From RBC038 sp041390625 (GTDB lineage Bacteria > Chloroflexota > Dehalococcoidia > UBA2979): a DNA stretch of 64,000 bases. Below the pieces are notes generated by a model that saw only the letters and a list, made by a program, of their open reading frames with translations, was not told where the DNA came from and made no database searches. The position numbers were made by a program, and so were the translations under genes. The stretch's first letter is position 1. Every line of letters begins with the position of its first letter. Below, piece after piece: positions 26,835-36,001 of this stretch. The stretch covers positions 62,001 through 126,000 of the forward strand of contig JAWKPM010000008.1 in the NCBI GenBank assembly GCA_041390625.1, in the 5' to 3' direction.

Positions 26835-28145
26835 CTAGGGCGTCGAGGTCGGCTCAGCGGGTCGCGCCGGCGCGGCTTCGTGAGGCACGGCCTCGACGGG
26901 CCGCTCGTCGTCGGCCGCGCGGTAGCGTCGCAGCTCCGGGATGCGCGCGCCGATGATGCCGACCACGGCGAGGCAGCCGAACCCACCGCTGACGACGGCG
27001 AACGTCGCCGAGGTGAGCGCGGCGACGACGCCCGACTCCACGCCGCCGAGCTGGTTCGATGCCCCGATGAAGACCTGGTTCACGGCGGAGACGCGGCCTC
27101 GCAGCTCGTCCGGCGTGCGCAACTGGATCGTCGTCTGGCGCATCACCACGCTGATCTGGTCGGCCATGCCGACCGCGGCGTAGGCGGCCACCGAGAGCGG
27201 GAACGATCTTGAGAGCCCGAACGCGATGGTCGCGAGGCCGAACGCGGCTACCGAGCCGAGCAGCCACGCACCGGTGCGGTCGGGCGGCCGGCGCAGGATG
27301 AGCACCACCGACATCAGCAGCGCGCCCGCCTCGAGGGAGGCCGAGAGAATGCCGTAGCCGAGTGGCCCGGCATCGAGGATGTCGACGGCATAGATCGGCA
27401 GCAGCGCCTTCGCGCCACCGAAGATCACCGCCAGCATGTCGAGGGTCATCGCGCCGAGCAGCACGGGGCGGTGCAGGACGAAACTCACGCCCTCACGAAT
27501 CGCCTCGACGCTCACGCCACCGACGGCGCCCGTGGGCTTCGTCGAGGGGACCATGAAGAGCACGGCGATCGAGAGCAGCACGAACGTGCCGTGCATCGTC
27601 CACGCCGCCCCGACGCCGCCCGCGGCGATCGCCAGGCCTCCAACCGCCGGGCCGGAGATGAAGGCAATCGACTGCACAGTGGAGTGCGCGGTGATCGCGT
27701 TCGTGAACATCGTGCGCGGCACGATCGCCGGCAGGAGCGCCTGCCGCGCCGGATTCTCGAACGAGGCCGCGAGGCCGGTCACCACCACGATGCCGTACAG
27801 CAGCGTCAACGAGGCGAAGCCACCGGCGATCGCTCCGAGCATCACGACGGTCGACAGCAGCGGCGCCAGCTGGGCGAGCTGGATCACCCGCCGGCGGTCG
27901 TAGACGTCCGCGACCGCCCCGCCCACGAGACTCACCGCCAGCGCCGGGATGAACCGTGCGAGGCCGATCAGGCCCAGCTGCAGCGCCGACTCCGAGATCG
28001 CGTAGACCTGCCACGCGACGATCGCCTGGAGCATCGTCATCGCGGTGGCGCCGCACGCGCGGCTCAGCGCGAAGGCGCGGAAGGCAGGCACACGCCAGGC
28101 GGCGAGTGGATCGTGCGCGTCCTGCGCGGAGGTCGAATCGGCCAC
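26835..28145 (-). CDS. MFS transporter, EntS/MFS_3-like
   Basis: A 436-residue transporter with about 12 spans. The first half reads AWRVPAFRAFALSRACGATAMTMLQAIVAWQVY, with the motif-A loop GGAVADVYDRRRVI. The family MFS_3 exporters (enterobactin exporter-like) share this start and the TIQLRTPDELRGRVSAVNQVF segment near residue 345. Likely exports a small lipophilic compound or siderophore; the substrate is unknown. The GTG start at 28145 follows GAGAGGG. It ends 15 bases from YceI (convergent). Confidence 0.78.
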   Translation of the reverse strand: MADSTSAQDAHDPLAAWRVPAFRAFALSRACGATAMTMLQAIVAWQVYAISESALQLGLIGLARFIPALAVSLVGGAVADVYDRRRVIQLAQLAPLLSTVVMLGAIAGGFASLTLLYGIVVVTGLAASFENPARQALLPAIVPRTMFTNAITAHSTVQSIAFISGPAVGGLAIAAGGVGAAWTMHGTFVLLSIAVLFMVPSTKPTGAVGGVSVEAIREGVSFVLHRPVLLGAMTLDMLAVIFGGAKALLPIYAVDILDAGPLGYGILSASLEAGALLMSVVLILRRPPDRTGAWLLGSVAAFGLATIAFGLSRSFPLSVAAYAAVGMADQISVVMRQTTIQLRTPDELRGRVSAVNQVFIGASNQLGGVESGVVAALTSATFAVVSGGFGCLAVVGIIGARIPELRRYRAADDERPVEAVPHEAAPARPAEPTSTP

Positions 28146-28226
28146 GCGGCCCTCTCTCGGTCCGTGAGCTTGTGACTCTACCCTCGATGGCCGCCCAACC
28201 GCAGCATCGAGGCACCTCGAGCGCCG

Positions 28227-29564
28227 CTAGCGAGGCGGTTCGGCCAGCAGCTCGAGTGCGCGCGCCTCCGCGAGGATGTTGCGCCGCAACTCGCCCAGGT
28301 CCTGGCTCTCGTCCGGCCCGTGCATCCGACTGAGCGGCTCGCCCACGCCCGTGACGACGATCGTCGCGTCCGGGAAGGCGCGCTCGAAGCCCGGCACCAG
28401 CGGGATCGTGCCGCCGACACCGATGTCGAGCGGCGGGCGACCCCACGCCTCCTCGATGGCGGCGCGGAAGTGGTCGTACACCTCACCCGTGGTGTCTCCC
28501 TCGAAGGCGTCCGCAGAGGAGCCGGGCGTGACGGTGACTTCGACGCCCCACGGCGCGTGCGTCTCGAGGTGGGCGACCAGCGCCGACATCGCGCGGGCCG
28601 CGTCCTCGCCCGGCGCGGTGCGGAGGCTGACCTTCGCCCGAGCGACGGGCACGATCTGGTTGATCGCCTCGGCGATCGAGGGCGCGTCGATGCCGAGCAC
28701 CGAGATCGCCGGAGCGCGCCAGGTGCGCGTCGCGAGGTCGTCCTCGCCGAACAGCTCAACGCCCGGCCGGACGCGCGCCTGCGAGCGCACGTCGGCAGCC
28801 TCGAGGTCGACGGCAGACGGTGAGGCTCGATGCAGCCCCTCGATGGCGACCTCGCCTCGATCGTCGTGCAGCGTCGCGAGCAGCCGCGACAGCGCCATCA
28901 GGGCGTCCGGCATCGCGCCGCCATAGACGCCGCTGTGCACGCCGGCCTCGAGGACACGGACCTCGACGACGCAGTCCACGACCCCGCGCAATGAGGTGGT
29001 GAGCGACGGCTCACCGAGCCGCCAGTGCGTCGAGTCGGCGATCACGACGACGTCCGCTCGCAGCGCCCCACCATGTGCGGCGAACAGCGCCTCGATGTGC
29101 GGCGAGCCGAGCTCTTCCTCGCCCTCGACGAGGATCTTGAGGCCGACCGGCGGGCGCCCCTCGAACAGCCGCAGCACGCCGAGGTGCGTCACCACGCCGG
29201 CCTTGTCGTCGGAGGCGCCGCGGCCGTACATCCGTCCGTCGCGGACAGCCGGCTCGAAGGGCGCGCCCGACCAGTCCTCGAGGGGGCCGGGCGGTTGCAC
29301 GTCGTAGTGGGCGTAGAGCAGCACCGTGTGTGTGCCCGGCGGCCCCGGCGCTTCGGCCAGCACGTACGGTGGCGCGCCTTCGACCTCCAGCAGGCGGGCC
29401 GAGGCGCCGGCCTCCTCGAGCAGGGCCGCCACCGCCTCGGCGCTCCGCCGCATCACGGCCGCATCGGCCGTCGAGCTGACGGACTCGAGGCGTACGAGGT
29501 CCGCTAGCGTCCCCTCGAGGTCGGACGCCAGCCGTTCGAGTCGTGCCCCCAGGGCGCCTGTCAT
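28227..29564 (-). CDS. M20-family dipeptidase
   Basis: A 445-residue zinc peptidase. The metal motif YAHYDVQPPGP (His, Asp) is near residue 90, followed by the bridging Asp in GRGASDDKAG, the catalytic Glu pair in VEGEEELGSP (about 160) and later ligands in GVGGTIPLVPGF and MHGPDESQ. The lid domain lies in the middle. The closest type is the M20A dipeptidase group (CNDP/PepV-like). The ATG at 29564 overlaps the stop of the aldolase gene as ATGA, so the two are co-translated; together they may break down Thr- or beta-hydroxy-amino-acid peptides (inference). Confidence 0.85.
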   Translation of the reverse strand: MTGALGARLERLASDLEGTLADLVRLESVSSTADAAVMRRSAEAVAALLEEAGASARLLEVEGAPPYVLAEAPGPPGTHTVLLYAHYDVQPPGPLEDWSGAPFEPAVRDGRMYGRGASDDKAGVVTHLGVLRLFEGRPPVGLKILVEGEEELGSPHIEALFAAHGGALRADVVVIADSTHWRLGEPSLTTSLRGVVDCVVEVRVLEAGVHSGVYGGAMPDALMALSRLLATLHDDRGEVAIEGLHRASPSAVDLEAADVRSQARVRPGVELFGEDDLATRTWRAPAISVLGIDAPSIAEAINQIVPVARAKVSLRTAPGEDAARAMSALVAHLETHAPWGVEVTVTPGSSADAFEGDTTGEVYDHFRAAIEEAWGRPPLDIGVGGTIPLVPGFERAFPDATIVVTGVGEPLSRMHGPDESQDLGELRRNILAEARALELLAEPPR

Positions 29565-30658
29565 CGTGCCGCCGCCGCAGCGGACTCGAAGCTCGCGACG
29601 AGGGCCTCGATGGGCCGGCGGAGCAGTGTGGGATTGAACGCCAGCAGGACGGCGTCCCAGGCGTCGGAGCGGTCGGCGAGCACGACGCCGTCCTCGAGTA
29701 GGCACGCGACGAACCTCGAAGTGTCGAGCCTCGCATCGAGGTGCAGCGGGACGATGTTCGAACCGTGCTCGAATGGCCGCGGCTCGAGGCCCGGCACGGC
29801 CGCGAGGCGACCACAGAGCTCGCGGCCCCGCGCCATCACCTCGACGTGTCGCTGCTCGAGACCACTCATGCCGTCGAGCGCCAGCGCCGCGGCCAGTGCT
29901 GCCGAGGGCAGGCCGCCGCCGAACATCCGCCGCTCGTGGTACAGCCCTTCGAGGAGCGCGGCCGGCCCGGCAAGGATCGCGCCGAACGGCGCCGGCAAGT
30001 ACTTCCATAGCGAGACGTACACGGTGTCGAAGAGATCCGCGTAGCGCCTCGCGGGCACGCCTGTCGCGGCGCTCATCATGAACAGGCGCGCGCCATCGAG
30101 GTGCGTGCCCACCCCACGCTCGCGAGCGAGCGCCGTCAGTGCCTCCATCTGCTCGAACGGCACGACCTGCCCTGCGAGCCGCCGCATCGGGCTCTCGATG
30201 ACGAACGCGCCAACGGGGTTCAGCACGCGCCCCTGCTCCGCCTCGTCGAGGTGCGCGCGCAGCTCCTCGACGTCGCACACGACGCTCCCGGGTGCATAGG
30301 GCACGGCGGCGATGCCGCTCAGTCGTTGGAGCGCGTCCCCTTCATCGAGGAAGAGGTGGCTGCGTTCCGGCACGAGCACGCGCGGCCTCGAGCCGCACAG
30401 CCGGCGCACCGCGAGGTGATTTGCCAGGGTGCCCGTCGGCAGCCAGACGGCAGCCTCCTTGCCCAGCAGCTCCGCCCACGCCAACTCGAGCGCCTCAACA
30501 GAGCCGCCTCGGGAGTAGTCATCGGCCTCAATCCGCCCATCGAGCGCGAGCACCTCGAGGCGACGAGCGAGCTCGAGTGGCGTCGACGGCTCACCGTCGC
30601 CCACGAGGATGACCGCGTCATCGCGCTCCGCTACCGCCTCGATGCGCTCGCGAACCAT
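29561..30658 (-). CDS. Threonine aldolase-type PLP enzyme
   Basis: A 365-residue fold-type-I PLP enzyme of the beta-eliminating lyase / low-specificity threonine aldolase family, splitting L-threonine or L-allo-threonine to glycine and acetaldehyde. Seen are GDGEPSTPLELARRLE, the PLP-phosphate loop LPTGTLANHLAVR (about 85), HLDGARLF with the PLP-pyridine Asp (about 190), and a PLP lysine in YVSLWKYLPAPFGA. The last motif differs from the usual SKGLGAPVGS of LtaE, so substrate range may be different. The ATG at 30658 follows GGAGGAG; the frame extends upstream to 30835 without support. Confidence 0.8.
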   Translation of the reverse strand: MVRERIEAVAERDDAVILVGDGEPSTPLELARRLEVLALDGRIEADDYSRGGSVEALELAWAELLGKEAAVWLPTGTLANHLAVRRLCGSRPRVLVPERSHLFLDEGDALQRLSGIAAVPYAPGSVVCDVEELRAHLDEAEQGRVLNPVGAFVIESPMRRLAGQVVPFEQMEALTALARERGVGTHLDGARLFMMSAATGVPARRYADLFDTVYVSLWKYLPAPFGAILAGPAALLEGLYHERRMFGGGLPSAALAAALALDGMSGLEQRHVEVMARGRELCGRLAAVPGLEPRPFEHGSNIVPLHLDARLDTSRFVACLLEDGVVLADRSDAWDAVLLAFNPTLLRRPIEALVASFESAAAAAR

Positions 30659-30756
30659 CGATGCTCCTCCGGAGGGTGCTGGGCCGCCGTGCGGGCCATC
30701 ACAACACCGTCTATGGTGGCGACATCGTAGGTCCGGGCAGCAAAGGATGGGTGCCG

Positions 30757-31119
30757 ATGGACTGGAGAGCAGAGATCGAGGCCGCGGTTCGCCACGGTTT
30801 CGACAACTACGTGAACTTCGAAGGCCGTGAGCCACGCCAGCGCTTCTGGATGTGGGTCATCTTCGCCGTCGGCGTGGGCATCGTGGCCTCGATCGTGGAC
30901 CGGATCCTCGGCACTCCCAACCTCGTCGGAAGTCTGACGTCGCTGGCGTTGCTCCTCCCGGGGCTGGGATACGCCGCCCGCCGCCTGCACGACATCGGGA
31001 AGTCGGGGTGGTACCTGTTGGCGGTCCTGATCCCGGTGATCGGGTGGATCTACCTCATCTACCTCTACGCCCAGCCCGGCATGCCCGGGACCAACGAGTG
31101 GGGCCCCGCCCCCGTCTAG
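30757..31119 (+). CDS. DUF805 membrane protein
   Basis: A 120-residue membrane protein of the DUF805 family (YhaH-like). It has the typical NYVNFEGREPRQRFWMWVIF start and GYAARRLHDIGKSGWYLL core, with three to four hydrophobic spans. Function unknown. The ATG at 30757 is supported by AAAGGA 9 bases upstream; an in-frame GTG two codons earlier is possible. It is divergent from the threonine aldolase gene. Confidence 0.85.
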   Translation: MDWRAEIEAAVRHGFDNYVNFEGREPRQRFWMWVIFAVGVGIVASIVDRILGTPNLVGSLTSLALLLPGLGYAARRLHDIGKSGWYLLAVLIPVIGWIYLIYLYAQPGMPGTNEWGPAPV

Positions 31120-31151
31120 GCCCGTCGACGCCATCGAGGTCTCGTCCAGAC

Positions 31152-31184
31152 CGCCTCGAATGGGTCATGTGACCCATCGAGGCG
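31152..31184. promoter_or_regulatory. 33-base near-perfect palindrome upstream of kinase gene
   Basis: The left arm CGCCTCGAATGGGTCA (31152-31167) and right arm TGACCCATCGAGGCG (31170-31184) are separated by TG. They are complementary except for one extra A in the left arm. No T-run follows, so a regulator-binding site for the kinase gene 52 bases downstream is more likely than a terminator of the DUF805 gene. Confidence 0.6.
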
Positions 31185-31235
31185 GCGTCCGATCGGTGGC
31201 ACACTGACCGGCGTGGACGGGCGACGGAGGTGGCG

Positions 31236-32930
31236 ATGGCGAACACAGCGCTCGCGGCGCAACCGTTAGACGCGCCCTCGAGCGGCGGGCGAGTGGGGCC
31301 GCTCGTCTCCTCGTTCACCGTGCTTTTCGCCACGCGCTTCCCGGCGTGGCTGATCGCCCTCGCCGTCGTCATCACCGACACGAGGCCATCCGACAACTTG
31401 CGACACGAGCCGTGGCTGCTGATCGCGACGTTCTTGCTGGTTGCCTTCGGCACGGCCTACGTGCCCGTCATCCGCCCGAGCCTCTCGCGGGCGCTCGACT
31501 TCGAGCTCACCGGCCGTCGCGACTTGATGGTGCTCGCCGCGATCGACATGGCGATCGTCCTCGGCGTGCTCTGGGCCAGCGGCGGGCTGAACACGCCGTA
31601 CTACCACTTCGCAATCATGGCGCTGCTCGTGCCGGTGTTCCTCGTCGGCTGGACCGCGTCGCTAGTGGTGCTAGCGGGCTTCCTCGCGGCGATGGTGCTG
31701 ATCTGGTCCAACACAGGCGGCGGCATCGAGGTCTGGACGGCTCGCGCGCAGCTCGGCGGCGCCGTGCCCGGCCTGCTGATCACGCCCGTCCTCGTCGTCG
31801 TCGTGGCACGCTACATGGCCTGGCTGGCGGGCCGCCTCGACCGCGCGTACGAGCGCACGAGGCTCGCGCTGGACGACACGGAGACGCTCTACGAGGTCGC
31901 TCGCGCGGTCGCGGCCGGCGACCCGGCTACCGAGCTCGCGCAGACGGTCACGTCGGGCCTCGCAGACACCGGGCGCTTCAGCCGCCTCGTGATCTGCGGC
32001 GCCAGCGAGGGCTCGCTGCGCGCGCTGGCCGACACCGCAGGCGCCACCGACAGCACAACAGCGGCGTTCGTGACGGTCGCGGGGGGCGGCGACGCGCCAC
32101 AGCACCGGCTGCGGCTCGAAGCAGACGGGACGTCGACCGACCTCGAGGTGCTGCCCTTGCTGATGGGCGACCGCCTCCTCGGCGCGCTCGCCTTCGAGGC
32201 GTCCGAGCCGCTGCGTCCGACGGACTCGCTGCTGCTTGTGGCGGTGGCGGAGCAGCTCGCCTCGGCGTTCGCCCGCCTCGAGCTAGCGGCCGAGAAGGAC
32301 GTGCTCGTGGCCGCCGAGGAGCGGGCACGCATCGCGCGTGAGATCCACGACGGTGTCGCGCAGTCGCTCTACATGCTCACGCTGCACCTCGACAAGACGG
32401 CGACTCTCGTCGAGGACGACCCCGTCCTCGGTGAGCGCATCCGCCTGCTGCTGTGGATGTCCCGCGAGGCCCTCGTCGAGGTGCGGCAGTACATCTTCGA
32501 CCTCAAGCCGCTGCTGACCGGGCAGACCAGCCTGACGCAGACCATCCGCGACCAGGCGGCTGAGTTCAGCCGCATCGCCGGCATCGCCATCGAGATCGAG
32601 GCGCTTGGCGAAGAGCGCGAGTTGCCGGTCGCGGCGCGCGGCGCGCTCTTCCGCGTGGTGCAGGAGGCGTTCGCGAACGCCTACCGCCACGGCGACGCGA
32701 AGCACGTCGATGTACGCGTCGCCTTCGAGCCGCACGAGCTCGCGATCGACATCGCCGACGACGGGCGGGGGTTCACACCCTCCGAGGTCAGCGGCGGCGG
32801 CTTCGGCCTGCGCAACATGCGCGAGCGCCTCGATGAGGTGGGCGGCTCGGTGAACGTGGAGAGCGAGCCCGGACGGGGCGCGCGGATCGAGGTCCGGGTG
32901 CCGCTCGCGGCCCCGGCGCTCGTCGACTAG
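31236..32930 (+). CDS. Sensor histidine kinase, NarX/DegS (HisKA_3) type
   Basis: A 564-residue membrane kinase. Residues 20-200 hold about six hydrophobic spans, a polytopic sensor with no large outside domain. Residues 220-350 look like a GAF domain. A HisKA_3 dimerisation domain follows, with the phosphorylated His near residue 371 in ARIAREIHDGVAQSLYML. The C-terminal ATPase has VVQEAFANAYRHG (N box), IADDGRGF and GGGFGLRNMRERL. The ATG at 31236 follows GGAGG; a GTG two codons earlier is possible. It most likely pairs with the convergent NarL-type regulator whose stop is 17 bases away. A long palindrome sits upstream. Confidence 0.9.
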   Translation: MANTALAAQPLDAPSSGGRVGPLVSSFTVLFATRFPAWLIALAVVITDTRPSDNLRHEPWLLIATFLLVAFGTAYVPVIRPSLSRALDFELTGRRDLMVLAAIDMAIVLGVLWASGGLNTPYYHFAIMALLVPVFLVGWTASLVVLAGFLAAMVLIWSNTGGGIEVWTARAQLGGAVPGLLITPVLVVVVARYMAWLAGRLDRAYERTRLALDDTETLYEVARAVAAGDPATELAQTVTSGLADTGRFSRLVICGASEGSLRALADTAGATDSTTAAFVTVAGGGDAPQHRLRLEADGTSTDLEVLPLLMGDRLLGALAFEASEPLRPTDSLLLVAVAEQLASAFARLELAAEKDVLVAAEERARIAREIHDGVAQSLYMLTLHLDKTATLVEDDPVLGERIRLLLWMSREALVEVRQYIFDLKPLLTGQTSLTQTIRDQAAEFSRIAGIAIEIEALGEERELPVAARGALFRVVQEAFANAYRHGDAKHVDVRVAFEPHELAIDIADDGRGFTPSEVSGGGFGLRNMRERLDEVGGSVNVESEPGRGARIEVRVPLAAPALVD

Positions 32931-32947
32931 GCGGGGTGCCCTCGAGG

Positions 32948-33616
32948 CTAGTCGGCCGACGGCTCGCGCAGGCCTGCCTCGACGGCGAAGACGGCGGCCT
33001 CGCTCCGGCTGCGCATCCCGAGCTTGTCGAGGATGTGGCTCACGTGGTTGCGGGCCGTCGCCGGCGAGATCACGAGGGTCTGCGCGATCTCCTTGTTGCT
33101 CTGGCCGTCCGCGACCAAGCGGAGCACCTCGCGCTCGCGCTCGGTGAGCTGGGCGATGCGCGGGTCCTCGGCGTTCTCGACGAGTCGCACGAGGGTGTCC
33201 ATGACGCTCCTCGTGATCGCGGGGTCGAGCAGCGAGTCGCCTGCCGCGATCGAGCGGATGGCGCGCAGCAGCTCGGCGTGGCCGGTGTTCTTCAGAAGGA
33301 AGCCCGAGGCGCCGGCCATCAACGAGGCCAGCACCGCCTCGCGTTCGCCAAACGAGGTGAGCATGAGGACGCCGACGCCCGGCATGTCCGACTTGATGGC
33401 GCGACACGCATCGATGCCGTCGCTGTGCCCCATGCGGACGTCCATGATCACGACGTCCGGGCGGGCACGCATCGCCTCGGCGTAGGCCGCGTCGCCGTCG
33501 GCCGCCTCACCGACCACCCGCAGGTCGGGCTCCATCGAGAGCAGGGCTCGGAGCCCCATACGCACGACCTCGTGGTCGTCGACGATCAGCACCGCAATCT
33601 GGCCACCGTCTGACAT
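32948..33616 (-). CDS. NarL/LuxR-type response regulator
   Basis: A 222-residue two-domain regulator. The receiver domain (residues 7-125) has the acidic pocket VDDHEVV and phosphorylated Asp59 (PDVVIMDVRMG); the switch residues lie in LMLTSF and a Lys in GFLLKNTG. The LuxR-type HTH (about 150-215) has LTEREREVLRLVADGQSNKEIAQ. It is the expected partner of the kinase at 31236-32930, although on the opposite strand. The ATG at 33616 follows GGAGG. Confidence 0.92.
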   Translation of the reverse strand: MSDGGQIAVLIVDDHEVVRMGLRALLSMEPDLRVVGEAADGDAAYAEAMRARPDVVIMDVRMGHSDGIDACRAIKSDMPGVGVLMLTSFGEREAVLASLMAGASGFLLKNTGHAELLRAIRSIAAGDSLLDPAITRSVMDTLVRLVENAEDPRIAQLTEREREVLRLVADGQSNKEIAQTLVISPATARNHVSHILDKLGMRSRSEAAVFAVEAGLREPSAD

Positions 33617-33696
33617 CGATGCCTCCGCGCCGATTCTCGGCCGGACGGCGCCGGTTCACAAGTCGCGCTGACGAAGAGGCGGGCGGAGATGCAACG

Positions 33697-33721
33697 AGGC
33701 CCCGGCACGTGGCCGGGGCCT
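33697..33721 (-). terminator. GC-rich hairpin after the ABC binding-protein gene
   Basis: A perfect 10-base-pair stem AGGCCCCGGC / GCCGGGGCCT with a 5-base loop, 27 bases past the stop of the binding-protein gene when read on the minus strand. Only a short T-poor tail follows, so it may work with Rho or as a weak intrinsic terminator. Confidence 0.6.
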
Positions 33722-33747
33722 CGAGGTTCGTTGCGTCCGAGCCGCCG

Positions 33748-35622
33748 TTAGCGGTCGACGTTCGGGGCGCCGTCGTCGAGCCAGATGGCTCGAGCCTGCT
33801 GCGCGTTGTAGCAGGTGAAGGGGCCCATCAGGCCGTGACCGCGGTAGTTGAGGGCGTAGTTGTGCCAGTTGCGGCGCACGTTCGCCTCGGGCCACCAGAG
33901 GTCCCACACCTGGTCGTGGATGATGTCCCAGACCTGCTGCCAGATCGCCTGCTTCTCCTCGAGTGCAGCGACTGCTCGCTGCTGGTCGAGGAGCGCGTCG
34001 AGCTCAGCGTTGCCCTTCGCGTTGTAGTTCAGGCCACCGGTCGTGTAGTACCAGGGGTAGATCCACTGGTCCATCGCGTAGCCCGGGGGACCCCAGACGA
34101 TACCGATGGTCTCGTCAAAGTTGCGGTCCGAGAGCAGGGTCACCTGCGTCGGGTTGTCGACTTCGCGGAACGAGACGTTGACCTCCGGGACAGCCGCGTT
34201 GAGGCCCGGGATGAGGATCTCACCCGAGTCCTGGCGGTCGTACCAGGTCACGTGCTCGAACTCGAGCGGGCTGTCGGCCGAGTAGCCGGCGGCCTGCAGC
34301 AGCTGCGAAGCCTGCTCCGGGTCGAACTGGTACCACGGGCCGTTAGCGGCGGCAGTCGGCTGCTCGTCGTAGAGGAACGCCCACGGCATCGGCGGGTTCG
34401 AGAACGGACCCTCCGGGTTCTGGTTGTCGCCGGCGTTGTCGGCGAGGTCGAACTCGACGCGGTCCATGCCGAGCGAGATCGCGCGGCGGACGCGCTCGTC
34501 CTGGAAGACGGGGTTCGTGATCTGGAAGTGCCAGCCGTTGACGTTGGCGCCTCGGGAGATCGGGAGTCGCCAGCCGACGACGTCGTCGGCCTGGTTCTGC
34601 ATCGACTCCATGTCGTCGTCGTCGCGCGCGTTCCAGTCGAACCACTGGTCCGTCAGGAAGCCGGCGCGCTGGGCGGCCAGGTCGTTCTGGACGACCGTGA
34701 TCACCTTGTCGACGTACGGCAGACCGTCCTCGAAGTAGTCCGGGTGCTTGTCGAAGACGGATCGCTCCTTCTTCGTCCACTCGGACTGGATGAAGGCACC
34801 GGTGCCGATCGCCTGCTCCTGCAGCCGGTCCTCGTCCTCGATGAGTTCCTTGACCCACATGAAGGACCACGACGCGATCGAGGCGGGGAAGTCGCTGTTC
34901 GGCGCGCCCAGCGTGATCACGACCGTGTTGTCGTCCGGCGTGGCGATGTTGGTGACGCCCGAGTAGACGTCCTGCTGCGTGCCGCCCGCCTGGTAGCGCT
35001 CGAGCGAGAGCTTCACGTCCTCCGACGTGTAGACGCGACCGTTGGTCGGGTCGACGTTGTGCGTCTTGATGCCCGGCCGCAGGTGGAAGGTGAACTCGGT
35101 GTTCTCCGGGTTCGCCTCCCAGGACTCGGCCATGTCCGGCTCGACCTCGACGAGGAAGGGGTGCGCGTTGGCGCCCGACTTGCCGCGAAGGAGCTTCGAG
35201 TTGGTGAGCTCCATCGTCTCGTAGATCGTGCAGGACAGCGTGCGGTTGATGTCCATGCGCGGCGGGTCGAGGTAGCGCGCGAGCAGCGTGCCACCGTACT
35301 TCGCGTTGACCGCCGGGTTGAGCTCCGCGGCACTCGGCGGCACGGGCGCGTTGTAGATGCCGGGGGTCAGGCGGACCTGATCCGCCGGAACCGGCGTCGC
35401 GTTGGCGTCGGCCGTCGTGGTCGCGGTCGCGGTCACGGCGCCGGCAGCGCCACCGCTGCCGACCGGACCTTCGGTCGGCGTGGACGCGCTACCGCCGTCG
35501 TCGTCGCCCCCGCCGCAACCGATGAGTGCGGCGCCCGCGAGACCAGCAATGCCAACGCCGGCACCGCGAAGCGCGGTGCGGCGGCTGACCTGCCGCCTCG
35601 ACCAGTAGGTTCCCTCTGGCAA
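33748..35622 (-). CDS. ABC transporter substrate-binding lipoprotein, family 5 (peptide/nickel type)
   Basis: A 624-residue extracellular binding protein. The N-terminus shows a Tat motif SRRTALRG, a hydrophobic core GVGIAGLAGAALIG and a lipobox cysteine at residue 36 (LIGC), then a Gly/Asp/Ser linker. The SBP_bac_5 fold follows: LARYLDPPRMDINR, MAESWEANPENTEFTFHLRPG (about 160) and YTSEDVKLSLERYQAG. Ligands of such proteins are oligopeptides, sugars or metals. The TTG at 35622 is chosen because GGAGG lies 6 bases before it; longer frames to 35745 lack support. No permease or ATPase genes are adjacent in this window, so it is an orphan here. A hairpin and a long AT-richer leader precede it. 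Confidence 0.88.
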   Translation of the reverse strand: MPEGTYWSRRQVSRRTALRGAGVGIAGLAGAALIGCGGGDDDGGSASTPTEGPVGSGGAAGAVTATATTTADANATPVPADQVRLTPGIYNAPVPPSAAELNPAVNAKYGGTLLARYLDPPRMDINRTLSCTIYETMELTNSKLLRGKSGANAHPFLVEVEPDMAESWEANPENTEFTFHLRPGIKTHNVDPTNGRVYTSEDVKLSLERYQAGGTQQDVYSGVTNIATPDDNTVVITLGAPNSDFPASIASWSFMWVKELIEDEDRLQEQAIGTGAFIQSEWTKKERSVFDKHPDYFEDGLPYVDKVITVVQNDLAAQRAGFLTDQWFDWNARDDDDMESMQNQADDVVGWRLPISRGANVNGWHFQITNPVFQDERVRRAISLGMDRVEFDLADNAGDNQNPEGPFSNPPMPWAFLYDEQPTAAANGPWYQFDPEQASQLLQAAGYSADSPLEFEHVTWYDRQDSGEILIPGLNAAVPEVNVSFREVDNPTQVTLLSDRNFDETIGIVWGPPGYAMDQWIYPWYYTTGGLNYNAKGNAELDALLDQQRAVAALEEKQAIWQQVWDIIHDQVWDLWWPEANVRRNWHNYALNYRGHGLMGPFTCYNAQQARAIWLDDGAPNVDR

Positions 35623-35653
35623 ACGATACCTCCAGTTTCCCCGGCACCAGACC

Positions 35654-35683
35654 CTGCGGCACGAAACGGGAGAGGTGCCGCAG
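35654..35683 (-). promoter_or_regulatory. Leader hairpin before the binding-protein start
   Basis: A perfect 9-base-pair inverted repeat CTGCGGCAC / GTGCCGCAG with a 12-base loop, 31 bases upstream of the TTG start and inside the expected 5' leader. It could control translation or mRNA stability; nothing else supports a specific class. Confidence 0.4.
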
Positions 35684-36001
35684 CTCGACGCAAGGCCCCG
35701 GGAATCGCCTTGTCGATCGGTCGCATGGTATGTGTCGCATGACAACTATGCAAATGAATCCGAAGCCGTCTTGCGAACGTTGAGCCCATCGGTTTGCCGA
35801 TGTGATCTGCTCGATTACACTTGGCGTACTGCCCGGTACGGCGGCGCCTGTCTTGGCTCCTCACACCTGAAGAAAGGTGTCGAGTAAGCCGCAACGTCAA
35901 TGCGATACGTTAAACATGACTTGATTAGTATCGCTCTGTAAGCATGCTTTCACGTGCACTCATTGTTGGCCATGGCTGCACGCCCATCGCTCCTCAACGC
36001 A
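35684..36001 (-). other. AT-richer non-coding leader/promoter region
   Basis: About 320 bases between the binding-protein gene and the VOC gene with no convincing reading frame. Base composition is visibly lower in GC (roughly half) than the neighbours. On the minus strand a TTGCAT...TACCAT pair about 17 bases apart (about 35755 to 35725) is a weak promoter candidate. A small repeat ACACCT-TTCTTC-AGGTGT lies near 35865-35880. It may be a long 5' leader or hold a small RNA. Confidence 0.4.
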
